This document shows positions 43,320-51,678 of a stretch of DNA of 64,000 nt, piece after piece. Made by a program: the position numbers and the translations under genes. Source of the DNA: Ensifer adhaerens (GTDB lineage Bacteria; Pseudomonadota; Alphaproteobacteria; Rhizobiales; Rhizobiaceae); contig NZ_CP015882.1 of NCBI RefSeq assembly GCF_000697965.2, positions 806,001-870,000 of the forward strand, given 5' to 3'. The notes under the pieces were generated by a model that was not told the DNA's origin, did no database searches, and worked only from the letters and a program-made list of their open reading frames with translations. Every line of letters starts with the position of its first letter. The stretch's first letter is position 1.

Positions 43320-44633
43320 TCAACCGTCCGACCAGAAGCGCTCCTTGTTGAAGCTCTTGTTTTCCTTACCAGCCTGGGACGCCCGCTTTAGAACGCGCGG
43401 TGTATCGTCGGCGCTTGCCACCGAGAGCTCCAGGTTCGCCGGAAGTGCCAGACGCTCAAGCTCCTTGGCCGGCGCAAGCGCCCACTTGAAGAGCGCCGCG
43501 TCGCGAATTGTCCACTCGGCATTTGTAGGCGACGGGCCGGTGAGGCTGCTTTCGCCTGCAGCTGGATGGCGCATCATGCCCACGCCAAGCGCAACCTTGA
43601 ACGACGAGGAGGGAATGAAAGCCGAGACGTCTGTGGGTAGCGCGCGCTCGGGCGTGGGGACGGGCGTCACGGTCGCGGCGGTAGCCGTGGCGCGCAGCGT
43701 CGGCAGCGGCACGGTGATCGCCGCAAGGTCGAAGAACGGCGACTTTTCGGCTGCTTCCTTCCGCATGGTCTGAAGCTCGAGGGCTTCTTCACCGCGGCTC
43801 TTGCGCGTGGGAAGCATCGCGGTCAACAGCGTGTTGCCGGCCGGTTCTCCGCCCTTCAGTTTGGCTGGGCCGGCGCTGTTTGCAGCGACGATCGAGGTGG
43901 CCTTGACCCGTCGCTTGTAGTCGGCCATCGCCTGGTCATACCCCGGCAAAGCCCCGCCGCTTGCCGGAAGGTGGAGTGTCTGCCCCTTCGGGAAAATGCG
44001 GGCGAGTTCCTGGCGCGACATGCGCGGCCACGCCCGTACGTTTCCGACGTCGAGATGTACGAAGGGAGATCCTGACGTCGGGTAGTATCCCACGCCGCCG
44101 ACCTGCATCTGCATGGCGACTTCCCGCAGCCGGGTGAGCTTCACGCCCGGAATATAGAAGTCCATCGCCTTTCCCAGCATGTGCTGGCTGTTCTTGGCGA
44201 CCCCGGTGCTGCGGGAGCGGCCGCGCAGCATGCTGTTGGTGGCGGGCGAGCGGTAAGCCGAGACGACGTTGATATAGTCCTTCCCACCGGCGCGCTGATA
44301 GACCTCCCAGACAAGATCGAGAAGACGCGGGTCCATGCGGGCGGGCTCGTTCCGGCGCCAGTCGCGCAGGAAACGATTGATCTGCGCGAGCCCCTTCTGG
44401 TCGTACTTGCCGTCACGCTTGAAGGTGATCGTCGCGCGTTCGCCGGTGTGCGTGAAGAACAGCTTCAGCGACCGGACTTCTGCCGACGACGCCGTGCTGG
44501 TGAAAGTCATGGCGGATGCTGCAAGGGCGGTGATGGCGGCCGCTCGAGCGGCCCACCGGGCAATACGCTTCACGCCTCTGACGATGGCAGGCGAGGCAGG
44601 CTCTGGATACGCAGTTACAGGATACTCAGACAC
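43320..44633 (-). CDS. DUF882 / M15-type (YcbK-like) peptidoglycan peptidase
   Basis: About 437 residues. An N-terminal anchor or signal segment (VKRIARWAARAAAITALAAS...SSAEV) precedes a DUF882 domain with the zinc-site pattern of M15 murein peptidases: VVSAYRSPATNSML, SQHMLGKAMDFYIPG (His, Asp) and FVHLDVGNVRAWPR (final His). A long, low-complexity C-terminal region (about 250 onward) has no recognised domain. It probably trims peptidoglycan peptides in the periplasm. Start uncertain: GTG 44633 has GGAAG five bases upstream; TTG 44717 would add 28 residues without an RBS; GTG 44573 would give a tidier signal peptide. Confidence 0.85.
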   Translation of the reverse strand: MSEYPVTAYPEPASPAIVRGVKRIARWAARAAAITALAASAMTFTSTASSAEVRSLKLFFTHTGERATITFKRDGKYDQKGLAQINRFLRDWRRNEPARMDPRLLDLVWEVYQRAGGKDYINVVSAYRSPATNSMLRGRSRSTGVAKNSQHMLGKAMDFYIPGVKLTRLREVAMQMQVGGVGYYPTSGSPFVHLDVGNVRAWPRMSRQELARIFPKGQTLHLPASGGALPGYDQAMADYKRRVKATSIVAANSAGPAKLKGGEPAGNTLLTAMLPTRKSRGEEALELQTMRKEAAEKSPFFDLAAITVPLPTLRATATAATVTPVPTPERALPTDVSAFIPSSSFKVALGVGMMRHPAAGESSLTGPSPTNAEWTIRDAALFKWALAPAKELERLALPANLELSVASADDTPRVLKRASQAGKENKSFNKERFWSDG

Positions 44634-44907
44634 AGCGGCTTCCGATTCAATCGAGGTACAATCCACCGGCGGCAACGGCCGGCGGCTCGGCTCTTCGACG
44701 GAGATTATGGTCAACAAAGGATTAAGAAGCGGTTGATGCCATCCGACGTGCTTCCCCGGTGATGAATTTCCGCGATGTGCATGGATTTCAGGGCCTCGGC
44801 TTGCCCTTACGTGAAGGTGTTGGCTCTTGTTTTCCTCAATCTATACATTAGTTACCATGAATGGATTGGTCGGTTGCACCGCGGTACTTGCATAGCCAAG
44901 GTGTCCC

Positions 44908-45240
44908 ATGAAAAGCACGAAAGACGTCATCGCCGAACTGACCCGCGCCGCGCGCGACGTTCACATGCTGACGGAGGGCGAAAAGCTCCGTCTTGTCTCC
45001 CGGGCCTATGTCGCGATCAAGGAAGGTTGGGAGCTGCTCGGGCAGCCCAATCGCCTCAGCGAGTCTGCCGAAACGATGGACATCATCCGCGCCGGCGGCA
45101 TGCCGGTATATCTCTATGACGATGAGATGCGGGCAATCCTCCAGGAGGCCGTCAAGGTCATCAGGCAGATCGAAGCGGCGATGGAAGCGAAGAACACCCC
45201 GGCACCCACATCCGGCGAAGATGGCAACCAAGGGTCGTGA
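44908..45240 (+). CDS. Conserved-looking hypothetical protein, 110 residues
   Basis: A soluble, mainly helical protein (KDVIAELTRAARDVHMLTEG, ...DEMRAILQEAVKVIRQIEAA) with no signal peptide or recognised domain. The ATG follows AAGGTGT. Codon use resembles that of neighbouring genes, and the charged helical pattern looks coding rather than random. Function unknown. Confidence 0.65.
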   Translation: MKSTKDVIAELTRAARDVHMLTEGEKLRLVSRAYVAIKEGWELLGQPNRLSESAETMDIIRAGGMPVYLYDDEMRAILQEAVKVIRQIEAAMEAKNTPAPTSGEDGNQGS

Positions 45241-45350
45241 ATGGGCCCGAAGCAGTTCGAACATTGTTGTCCGCCGTCAATCCGCGCGGCGACGTTTTGA
45301 CTGGCTGGATCGACCAGATCGCCACGTCGGGGATCTGATCCGTTGGCGCG

Positions 45351-45473
45351 CTACATCGCAATTCGATCGGACGTCAGGATCAGAATGATCGCCGGGCCAG
45401 CCAGGAAGGCTGCGAGGAAAAGTGCCGACAGGATCGAGCGTATGAGGAAGCGCAGCAGGGGCCCGCGGGTCAT
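45351..45473 (-). CDS. Possible 40-residue single-pass membrane protein
   Basis: An ORF starting MTRGPLLRFLIRSILSALFL and ending SDRIAM. It has a basic N-terminus and a continuous hydrophobic helix of about 20-25 residues. AGGG lies seven bases before the ATG. It sits in the otherwise empty 45241-45735 interval. The composition looks like a genuine small membrane protein, but length alone gives little support. Confidence 0.38.
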   Translation of the reverse strand: MTRGPLLRFLIRSILSALFLAAFLAGPAIILILTSDRIAM

Positions 45474-45679
45474 CGAGCGGCCCTATGCTCATGGCGCGAA
45501 CTAACAGTTTTCAATCCCGACCCGGGAGGGCACTCCACTTGTGACGTCGTCATGCTCCCTGCCTTTCCGATTCGTTGAAGGCCGCGCCTATCACTGCTGA
45601 TACGAGCGAGGTCGGCTCGATGCGTGTGCTAGCTCTGAACGATTGCAGCAGTGTTACGTTCGACTGCCCCGTGGTTTCC

Positions 45680-45698
45680 GTAATGCTGCTGTAATTCT
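45680..45698 (+). promoter_or_regulatory. Response-regulator direct repeat upstream of the two-component operon
   Basis: GTAAT at 45680 and again at 45691, exactly 11 bp apart, within GTAATGCTGCTGTAATTCT. The same TAA-N6-TGTAATTCT pattern recurs at 47831-47848. An 11-bp direct repeat is the classic site geometry of OmpR/PhoB-type regulators, so this is probably autoregulation. Confidence 0.55.
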
Positions 45699-45735
45699 TG
45701 CGGCAGATTCGAAAGGTCGAAGCCATGGGGTGCCG

Positions 45736-46407
45736 ATGCGGATACTACTGATCGAAGATGAGAGGGAGCTGGCGGCGGCACTGGCTGTGGCGCTCAGCAA
45801 ATATGGCATCGTCATCGACCATACGACCCATCTCGCCGATGCAGCCGAACTTGCGCGTCAGAATGACTACGGCGCTATTCTTCTCGACCGCCGCCTGCCC
45901 GACGGTGAAGGGCTGAGCTTCATCCCGCAATTGCGCCGCATTGGCCAAGACGCGCCGATCATCGTCCTGACGGCACGCAACGAGCCGATGGAACGGGTTG
46001 AAGGTCTCGACACCGGGGCGGACGACTATCTCGGCAAACCCTTTCTCGTCGAAGAACTGATGGCGCGCCTGCGCGCCGTGTTGCGCCGTCCGGCTGCGCT
46101 TGCTGAGCTTCAGATCAAGGTGGGACGAATGGCGCTCGATCCGCTGAACCTCACCGTGACCGTCGATGACGTGAAGCTTGACGTCCCAAGGCGCGAACTC
46201 TTCGTGCTCCAGGCCCTTGCGAGGCGCCGGGACAAAACCGTTCTCCGCTCGACGCTCGAAGCAGCGGTCTACAACTACGAAGAAGAGATCCAGTCGAACG
46301 CGATCGACGCCCACATTTCAAGGCTGCGCAAGCGGCTGGCGGATGCTGGGGCCGGAGTTTCGATTCACAACATCCGTGGGGTCGGTTACCTCCTGAAGGA
46401 AGAGTGA
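45736..46407 (+). CDS. OmpR-family response regulator (QseB/PmrA-like)
   Basis: A 223-residue regulator. The receiver domain has acidic-pocket D8, phospho-acceptor D51 (ILLDRRLPDGEG) and K101 (YLGKPF). The C-terminal winged helix (about 125-222: RRELFVLQALARR ... IDAHISRLRKRLAD ... IRGVGYLL) is OmpR type. The ATG at 45736 matches the family N-terminus; a longer in-frame ORF reaches back over the operator and is unlikely. It overlaps the kinase gene (TGATG). A direct repeat 38 bp upstream suggests autoregulation. Confidence 0.94.
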   Translation: MRILLIEDERELAAALAVALSKYGIVIDHTTHLADAAELARQNDYGAILLDRRLPDGEGLSFIPQLRRIGQDAPIIVLTARNEPMERVEGLDTGADDYLGKPFLVEELMARLRAVLRRPAALAELQIKVGRMALDPLNLTVTVDDVKLDVPRRELFVLQALARRRDKTVLRSTLEAAVYNYEEEIQSNAIDAHISRLRKRLADAGAGVSIHNIRGVGYLLKEE

Positions 46408-47744
46408 TGGGTCAGACGACGGGACGCAATCCGTCGCTCTGGTGGCGGCTCAGCTGGCAATTGAGCCTCGTCATCATCGCCGTCGTTGCCTCGGTGATCA
46501 TCGGGCTCTGCATCTGGGCAACCACGATCATGTCGCCGAACACGGCCATGGAGGGGACGGTCGTCTCGGTCGTGTCCCGTGCCGTAGGCCGCGGAAGCGA
46601 TGGTCAACTGCAGCTTTCCGAGACCCATGACCTGACGACGCTCAAGGCGCAAAACAGCGCATTGTGGTTCGTAGTCGCCACCACCAGCGGTGCCTTCGCG
46701 TCCTATGGATCCGTTCCGCCCGCCTATGCCGCGCTGCCCTCGGTAATCCACCTGTTCGACGAAGCGGATATCAGGGGGGCCGCAACCACTGGCGAGATTG
46801 CGACGATCGAAAACGCGAAGACGCCGGCTGGCGAAGTCCGGATTCTGTTTGGCGGCGTGGCGGACAAGGGTTGGGGTGCCCTGGCTCTCTTGGCGAAGGC
46901 CTATCCAATCTACCTGTCTTTGATCGCCAGTGCTCTCCCGGCGATTTTTCTTGCCGTTCCTCACATCGTCGGGCGTGCTCTCGCGACGGTGAGCGAGGTT
47001 GCCGACGAAGCATCGCGGATCGATCCGCGCCGCCACGGGACGCGCCTTCCGCTCGCGGGAATCCCGAACGAAGTCGCCCCGGTTCTGATCGCATTCAACG
47101 GCGCACTTGAGCGTCTCGAGGACGAGTCCAGAAAGCGGCGGCGCTTCCTGATCGATGCGGCTCACGAACTGCGAACCCCCATTGCGATCATGCAGACGCG
47201 CATCGATGGCATGCCTGATGGCCGGGAGAGAACGCGCCTGATGGATGATGTCGCCCGGCTCGCAGAAGCGGCAGAGCAGCTTCTGGACTTCGAGCGCAAC
47301 GACCAGGCGCTCGTTCTGGACGAGCCGATGGATCTGGTTGACATCGCGCGATCGGCGGTTGCCGATCTCGCTCCGTTGGCGATAGGGGGTGGCTATCAGG
47401 TGTCTTTCCACAGTGACGTGGAGACGCTTGCGCGAAAGGGCAATCCACCTGCCGTGTTGCGCGCGGTCACGAACCTCGTCCGAAATGCGATCGATCACGG
47501 CGGCAATTCGGGCATGATTGCCGTCTTGGTCTCAAGCGATGGGCGCGTGGAAGTTTCCGACGAAGGACCGGGCATACCTGCCGAGCATCAGGAACTCGTC
47601 TTTGAACCCTTTTACAGGGTTTCTCCCAAGGACACGGGCGCGGGTCTTGGTTTGAGCCTTGTAAAACAGGTGGCTTCAAACCACGGGGGGCGTGTCAGTC
47701 TCACGAGTTCAGCGAGCGGAACCAAGGTGGTCGTCCACCTCTGA
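46407..47744 (+). CDS. Sensor histidine kinase, partner of the adjacent response regulator
   Basis: A 445-residue membrane kinase. Transmembrane helix 1 is at about 18-42, a periplasmic sensor loop at about 43-160, and helix 2 at about 166-188. A HAMP-like linker precedes the dimerisation box with His253 (IDAAHELRTPIAIM). The ATPase domain carries the N box (NLVRNAIDHG), G1 (DEGPGIP), an F-box (FEPFYRV) and G2 (GAGLGLSLVKQ). ATG 46407 overlaps the regulator stop. The periplasmic loop shows no recognised ligand domain, so the signal is unknown. Confidence 0.94.
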   Translation: MGQTTGRNPSLWWRLSWQLSLVIIAVVASVIIGLCIWATTIMSPNTAMEGTVVSVVSRAVGRGSDGQLQLSETHDLTTLKAQNSALWFVVATTSGAFASYGSVPPAYAALPSVIHLFDEADIRGAATTGEIATIENAKTPAGEVRILFGGVADKGWGALALLAKAYPIYLSLIASALPAIFLAVPHIVGRALATVSEVADEASRIDPRRHGTRLPLAGIPNEVAPVLIAFNGALERLEDESRKRRRFLIDAAHELRTPIAIMQTRIDGMPDGRERTRLMDDVARLAEAAEQLLDFERNDQALVLDEPMDLVDIARSAVADLAPLAIGGGYQVSFHSDVETLARKGNPPAVLRAVTNLVRNAIDHGGNSGMIAVLVSSDGRVEVSDEGPGIPAEHQELVFEPFYRVSPKDTGAGLGLSLVKQVASNHGGRVSLTSSASGTKVVVHL

Positions 47745-47829
47745 CCGCGAGAGGCGTGGATTTAGGTCGCGGTCACCGCCGCGCCCATGCTTGAAGGGTT
47801 TTCGAGACACCATCCCTTCGGTGTCAGCT

Positions 47830-47848
47830 CTAACCTGCTTGTAATTCT
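47830..47848 (+). promoter_or_regulatory. Matching direct repeat upstream of the DUF3313 lipoprotein gene
   Basis: CTAAC at 47830 and GTAAT at 47841 (11-bp spacing) within TAACCTGCTTGTAATTCT. It shares TAA-N6-TGTAATTCT with the site at 45681-45698. This makes the lipoprotein gene a likely target of the adjacent two-component system. Confidence 0.5.
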
Positions 47849-47903
47849 GTAGCAATTGTCCATCCCCAAGGTCGCCGTTGCATGTCAACGGAGATCATTA
47901 AAC

Positions 47904-48809
47904 GTGCTAAAAGAATATTTTATTCAATCGCTTGCCTGGGTTTCTTCATCGCTCGTCCCGGCCGGCGCGGTGGCGCTGGCAGGGCTACTCTCGGCAACCC
48001 TGGTCGGATGCCAATCGGTTCCATTGAAGGAGGCGGGGACTTTGACCTCCTATGGCAAGCTCGGTCCGTCGAAAGGCATGGTGGCCAAGAAACGCCTCTA
48101 CGTTGATGGACAACGTCTGGTCGACGTGAAAACCGTCCGCATCGCGCCAACGACGTTTTCCTTTGCAGCCGCCTCCAAGATCAAGTCCGATGCCGATCGC
48201 GATTTGGTTTCGAACGCTCTCGATCGGGCGCTCTGCGTCGCGCTCAGCGACAGGTACCAGATGGTTCCTGCCAATCAGCCTGCTGATCTGACGGTTCGCT
48301 CCGTGATCGCCGATATTGTCCCGACAGACAAGGCGCTCGCAGGGGTTTCCACGGCCATCACCATTGGTACGGGGTTCGTCCTGCCCGTCAGCGTGCCGCG
48401 ATTGCCTGTCGGCCTGGGAGGCTTGGCTGTAGAGGCCGAAGCGGTCGATGCCAGCGGTCTGCAAAGTGCCGCCATGCTTTGGGCGCGTGGTGCAAATTCG
48501 ATCCTCGACAAGCCCCGTGTTTCGGAAGTTGGCGACGCCTATAGCTTTTCGACGAAATTCGCCGACGCGTTTTCGCAGGTGCTGATTTCCGGCAAGGAGC
48601 CGAAGGCATTAAATATCTCGCTGCCGACCCGGCAACGCATGCAGTCCTGGTTGGGTGGCAAACCCAAATATGCCGCATGCGATGCCTTCGGTCGGGCACC
48701 GGGCCTGGTCGGCGCGATAGCAGCCAAATACGGCGCGCCGCCTCAATGGACCGACAAGAAACCAAAAGCTGCGGCGCAACAAGCGTTCAACTCTCCTACT
48801 GCGCGATAG
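47904..48809 (+). CDS. DUF3313-family lipoprotein
   Basis: About 301 residues. The N-terminal hydrophobic segment ends in a lipobox LVGC followed by QSVPLKEAG, so it is probably acylated. The DUF3313-like part includes KRLYVDGQRLVDVKTVRIAP, SNALDRALCVALSDRYQMVP and DLTVRSVIADIVPTDKALAG. Start GTG 47904 with GGAGAT upstream is preferred over TTG 47856. A response-regulator-type direct repeat 55 bp upstream resembles the site before the two-component genes. Function unknown; the site suggests an envelope-stress output. It converges with the sugar permease gene, with only 17 bp between them. Confidence 0.8.
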   Translation: MLKEYFIQSLAWVSSSLVPAGAVALAGLLSATLVGCQSVPLKEAGTLTSYGKLGPSKGMVAKKRLYVDGQRLVDVKTVRIAPTTFSFAAASKIKSDADRDLVSNALDRALCVALSDRYQMVPANQPADLTVRSVIADIVPTDKALAGVSTAITIGTGFVLPVSVPRLPVGLGGLAVEAEAVDASGLQSAAMLWARGANSILDKPRVSEVGDAYSFSTKFADAFSQVLISGKEPKALNISLPTRQRMQSWLGGKPKYAACDAFGRAPGLVGAIAAKYGAPPQWTDKKPKAAAQQAFNSPTAR

Positions 48810-48826
48810 CTTGCGGTTGGCGATCC

Positions 48827-49642
48827 TTATTTCACCCCGCCATGGGCAAGCCCGCTCACGAGGTAGCGTTGCATGAACAGCGCGACCAGATAAACCGGCG
48901 CGATGCCTGCCAGGGAGGCGGCTGCCATCTGGCCGAAATTCACCAGACGGTCGCCCTGGAAGAGCGAGATGCCCACCGGCAAGGTCCGCGTGGCGTCGGA
49001 GAAGGTGAAGGCGGAAGCAAACAGGAACTCGTTGTAGGACAAGACCGTGACGATGATGAAGGTCGCGACGATGCCGGGCGCGATGATCGGCACGACGATC
49101 TGCAGCAGCGTGCGAAATGGACCGGCGCCGTCCATCGCCGCTGCCTGTTCGATCTCGATCGGCATCCGGCGCAGGAACGGCATCAGCAGCCAGAAGGCGA
49201 CCGGCACGTTGGCGAAACCATAAATGAGAATCAGGCCGGCGCGCGTATCGAGCAGTCCGGTTGTCTTCAGCAGAAAAAACAGCGGGATCAGCGCTACGAT
49301 CGGCGGCGCCATGTAGCTCGACAGCGTTACGTCCGACAGCCATTTGCCACCGATCTTCAGCCGCAGGACGGCATAGGCCGACGGCAGCGCCAGCGCGATG
49401 GTGACGAGGCCCGAAACCAGCGACACGATCACGGAATTCAGGATGAAACCGAGGATGTTGGCCGCGTCGAAGGCCGCCGGCCAGTTGGCGAGCGTCGGCA
49501 TCGTCGGCCAGAAGCGTCCGTTGAGCACGTCGTCCTTCGTCTTGAAGGAAACCGCGATGAGAAAGAGGAAAGGCAAGGCAAAGAAGCTGACGACCGGCGC
49601 TGTCGCAAGGCCGAGCCACAGATGTCGCGCGGCGGGTCTCAC
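48827..49642 (-). CDS. CUT1 ABC sugar permease (MalG-like), second system
   Basis: A 271-residue inner-membrane subunit with about six helices. The EAA loop is EQAAAMDGAGPFRTLLQIVVPI, and the C-terminal ALFMQRYLVSGLAHGGVK is typical of MalG/UgpE-like proteins. Start GTG 49642 overlaps the preceding permease stop as GTGA; the long open frame upstream of it is a shadow of that gene. It is the last gene of a four-gene operon running from 53019 down. Confidence 0.92.
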   Translation of the reverse strand: MRPAARHLWLGLATAPVVSFFALPFLFLIAVSFKTKDDVLNGRFWPTMPTLANWPAAFDAANILGFILNSVIVSLVSGLVTIALALPSAYAVLRLKIGGKWLSDVTLSSYMAPPIVALIPLFFLLKTTGLLDTRAGLILIYGFANVPVAFWLLMPFLRRMPIEIEQAAAMDGAGPFRTLLQIVVPIIAPGIVATFIIVTVLSYNEFLFASAFTFSDATRTLPVGISLFQGDRLVNFGQMAAASLAGIAPVYLVALFMQRYLVSGLAHGGVK

Positions 49643-50583
49643 AGCTCTCGCCTTTCGAAGTGCTGGTGCAGCCGTACGACGGGCAAGGTCACAAGCCCGA
49701 TGACAAGCGCATAGATCATCGTTTCGGCCGCGGCGCGGCCGACGTCGAACTGTTCGATCGCCCGCCGATAGATGGCAAAGCCGGCCGATGTCGTCGCAAA
49801 GCCCGGTCCGCCGAAGGTCAGGATGTAGATGAGGTCGAAGAGCTTGAACGACAAAATGAGCTTCAGCAGATAGATCGACGAAAGCGGTGCTGCGACCAGC
49901 GGAAGTGTGATGTGCCAGAAGCGCTGCCAGCCATTGGCCCCGTCCACCAGCGCTGCCTCGTGAACGCTGTCGGGTACCGTGGAAAGAGCCGCAAAGCAGA
50001 GAATGACGATGAATGGCGTCCATTGCCAGAGGTCGGCGGCGCCGATCGCCAGCCAGGCGAGCGTCGGGTGACCAAGAAAGGAAATCGGCTCGGAGATAAA
50101 GCCATAGGTGATCAGGGTACCGTTCAGGAGCCCGCCTGCCGGCGCGAAGATCAGCTTCCAAGCGATGCCGACCATGACCGGCGGGGTCATCAGTGGCAGC
50201 AGAACGAGGCTCATCAAAAAGCGGCCGGCCTTCAACAGGGAAGTGAAAAGCAGCGCGATCAGGAAGCCGAGCGCAAGCTGCACCAGCGAGGTGGCAAGTG
50301 CATAGGCGACGCTTCTGCCGATGGCCGCGAGGAAGATCGGATCCTGAAGCGCCGTTGCGAAGTGCTTGATGCCGACGAAGCCGCGGAACGGCTTTCCAAG
50401 CGTGCTCTTGCTGAAGGCAAGCGCCAGCAGAAAGACAGTCGGGTAGAGCGTCGTGACGATCAGCGCGACGAGGACCGGTGCGATCCAGGCCAACCGTGCG
50501 AGACGCGCCCAAAAGGCGTGGCCGCGCCCGGCAACACCCGCCGCGCCGGCGGGTTCCAGCACCTCGACGGCAAAGGTGGTCAT
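49639..50583 (-). CDS. CUT1 ABC sugar permease (MalF/UgpA-like), second system
   Basis: A 314-residue inner-membrane subunit with six helices and the EAA loop HEAALVDGANGWQRFWHITLPL. ATG 50583 overlaps the aldo-keto reductase stop (ATGA). It pairs with the MalG-like gene at 48827-49642. No ATPase gene is present in this operon. Confidence 0.93.
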   Translation of the reverse strand: MTTFAVEVLEPAGAAGVAGRGHAFWARLARLAWIAPVLVALIVTTLYPTVFLLALAFSKSTLGKPFRGFVGIKHFATALQDPIFLAAIGRSVAYALATSLVQLALGFLIALLFTSLLKAGRFLMSLVLLPLMTPPVMVGIAWKLIFAPAGGLLNGTLITYGFISEPISFLGHPTLAWLAIGAADLWQWTPFIVILCFAALSTVPDSVHEAALVDGANGWQRFWHITLPLVAAPLSSIYLLKLILSFKLFDLIYILTFGGPGFATTSAGFAIYRRAIEQFDVGRAAAETMIYALVIGLVTLPVVRLHQHFERREL

Positions 50584-51611
50584 GCGGCCTCGGCCAGATC
50601 CGGGCGTGTCGGCCCGCTGCCGGCCCGGGTGGCCAGCAACATGTCCTCGATATCGTCGAGGTCGCTGGGCGTGAGCGCAAGGGTTGCGGCATCGATCCAA
50701 CCGTCGATCTGCAGCGGTTCGCGCGCGCCGATGATGGCACCGGTGACGCCGGGCCAGGAAATCGCCCAGGCCGCAGCGATCGCAGCGACGGTCGTTTTGT
50801 GTCGCGCGGCAATCGGCCTCAAGCCTTCGGCAAAGGCCAGGTTGCGGTGAAGCGCTTCGCCCGAAAATTCCTCGTCGCGCGATCGCCAATCGTCGTGCGG
50901 AAGGGCCCGGGCGCGCGCCGGCGTAAAGGCGCCGGTGAGCAGGCCTGATTGCAGTGGGCTGTAGGCGATGACGCCGCTGCCATGCGCCTGCACCCACGGC
51001 AGGTCTGCTCTAGCGAACTGGCGCTTGATTGCCGAAAAGGGCGGTTGCACCACATCGACGGGCGCCACCGTTGCCGCGCGCTCCAGAAGCGCCCGATCGT
51101 GGTTCGAAAGCCCGATGGCCCGTACCTTACCCTCTTTCTTCAACTCCGCAAAAGTCGCCCAGTATTCCTCGACCGGCGTGCCGTCATTGGCAGGCCAGTG
51201 CACCTGGTAGAGGTCGATGACATCAACGCCGAGCCGCTTCAGGGAAGCCTCCAGCTCGCGGCGAATGGATTGGGCATTGCCGATGCGGGCGGGAAGGGCG
51301 TTGCGGTTGTCCGGGTCCCAGATCAGCCCGGCCTTGGTGAAGATCAACGGACGTTGGGAGCGTGGGATGGTCGAAAGCGCCTCGCGCACGATCTGTTCGG
51401 AATGGCCGAGACCATAGACGGGTGCCGTGTCGATCCAGTTGATGCCGCGCTCGACCGCATGACGGATGGCGGCGATCGACCGGGTATCGTCCTGACTTCC
51501 CCATCCCCAGCCCCAATCGGGGCCACCGATGGCCCAGGCGCCGAAGCCAACGGGCGTGATGTCGAAATCGGTTCGGCCGAGCCTGCGTTTCGGCAAGGAT
51601 CTTGCGCTCAT
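50580..51611 (-). CDS. Aldo-keto reductase
   Basis: A 343-residue NAD(P)H-dependent TIM-barrel oxidoreductase. The catalytic tetrad is visible: Asp and Tyr in WIDTAPVYGLGHSE, Lys in IFTKAG, and His in YQVHWPAN. The C-terminal cofactor region (ITGAIIGAREPLQ-like GVTGAIIGAREPLQIDG) is typical of sugar-acting members. ATG 51611 has GAGG upstream. It lies between the solute-binding protein and permease genes, with coupled overlaps, so it probably oxidises or reduces the imported sugar. Confidence 0.93.
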   Translation of the reverse strand: MSARSLPKRRLGRTDFDITPVGFGAWAIGGPDWGWGWGSQDDTRSIAAIRHAVERGINWIDTAPVYGLGHSEQIVREALSTIPRSQRPLIFTKAGLIWDPDNRNALPARIGNAQSIRRELEASLKRLGVDVIDLYQVHWPANDGTPVEEYWATFAELKKEGKVRAIGLSNHDRALLERAATVAPVDVVQPPFSAIKRQFARADLPWVQAHGSGVIAYSPLQSGLLTGAFTPARARALPHDDWRSRDEEFSGEALHRNLAFAEGLRPIAARHKTTVAAIAAAWAISWPGVTGAIIGAREPLQIDGWIDAATLALTPSDLDDIEDMLLATRAGSGPTRPDLAEAA

Positions 51612-51678
51612 GGTCTTTTGCCTCGTTTCAAAAAAAGTGGCGGGGCGGCGCCGGGAGGAAGCGCCACCCCGCAAGCAA

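Noticed and set aside
48827..50812. 661-codon open frame as one permease fusion
   Set aside because: The N-terminal 390 residues are an out-of-frame shadow of the MalF-like gene and the reductase; the real MalG-like gene starts at GTG 49642.
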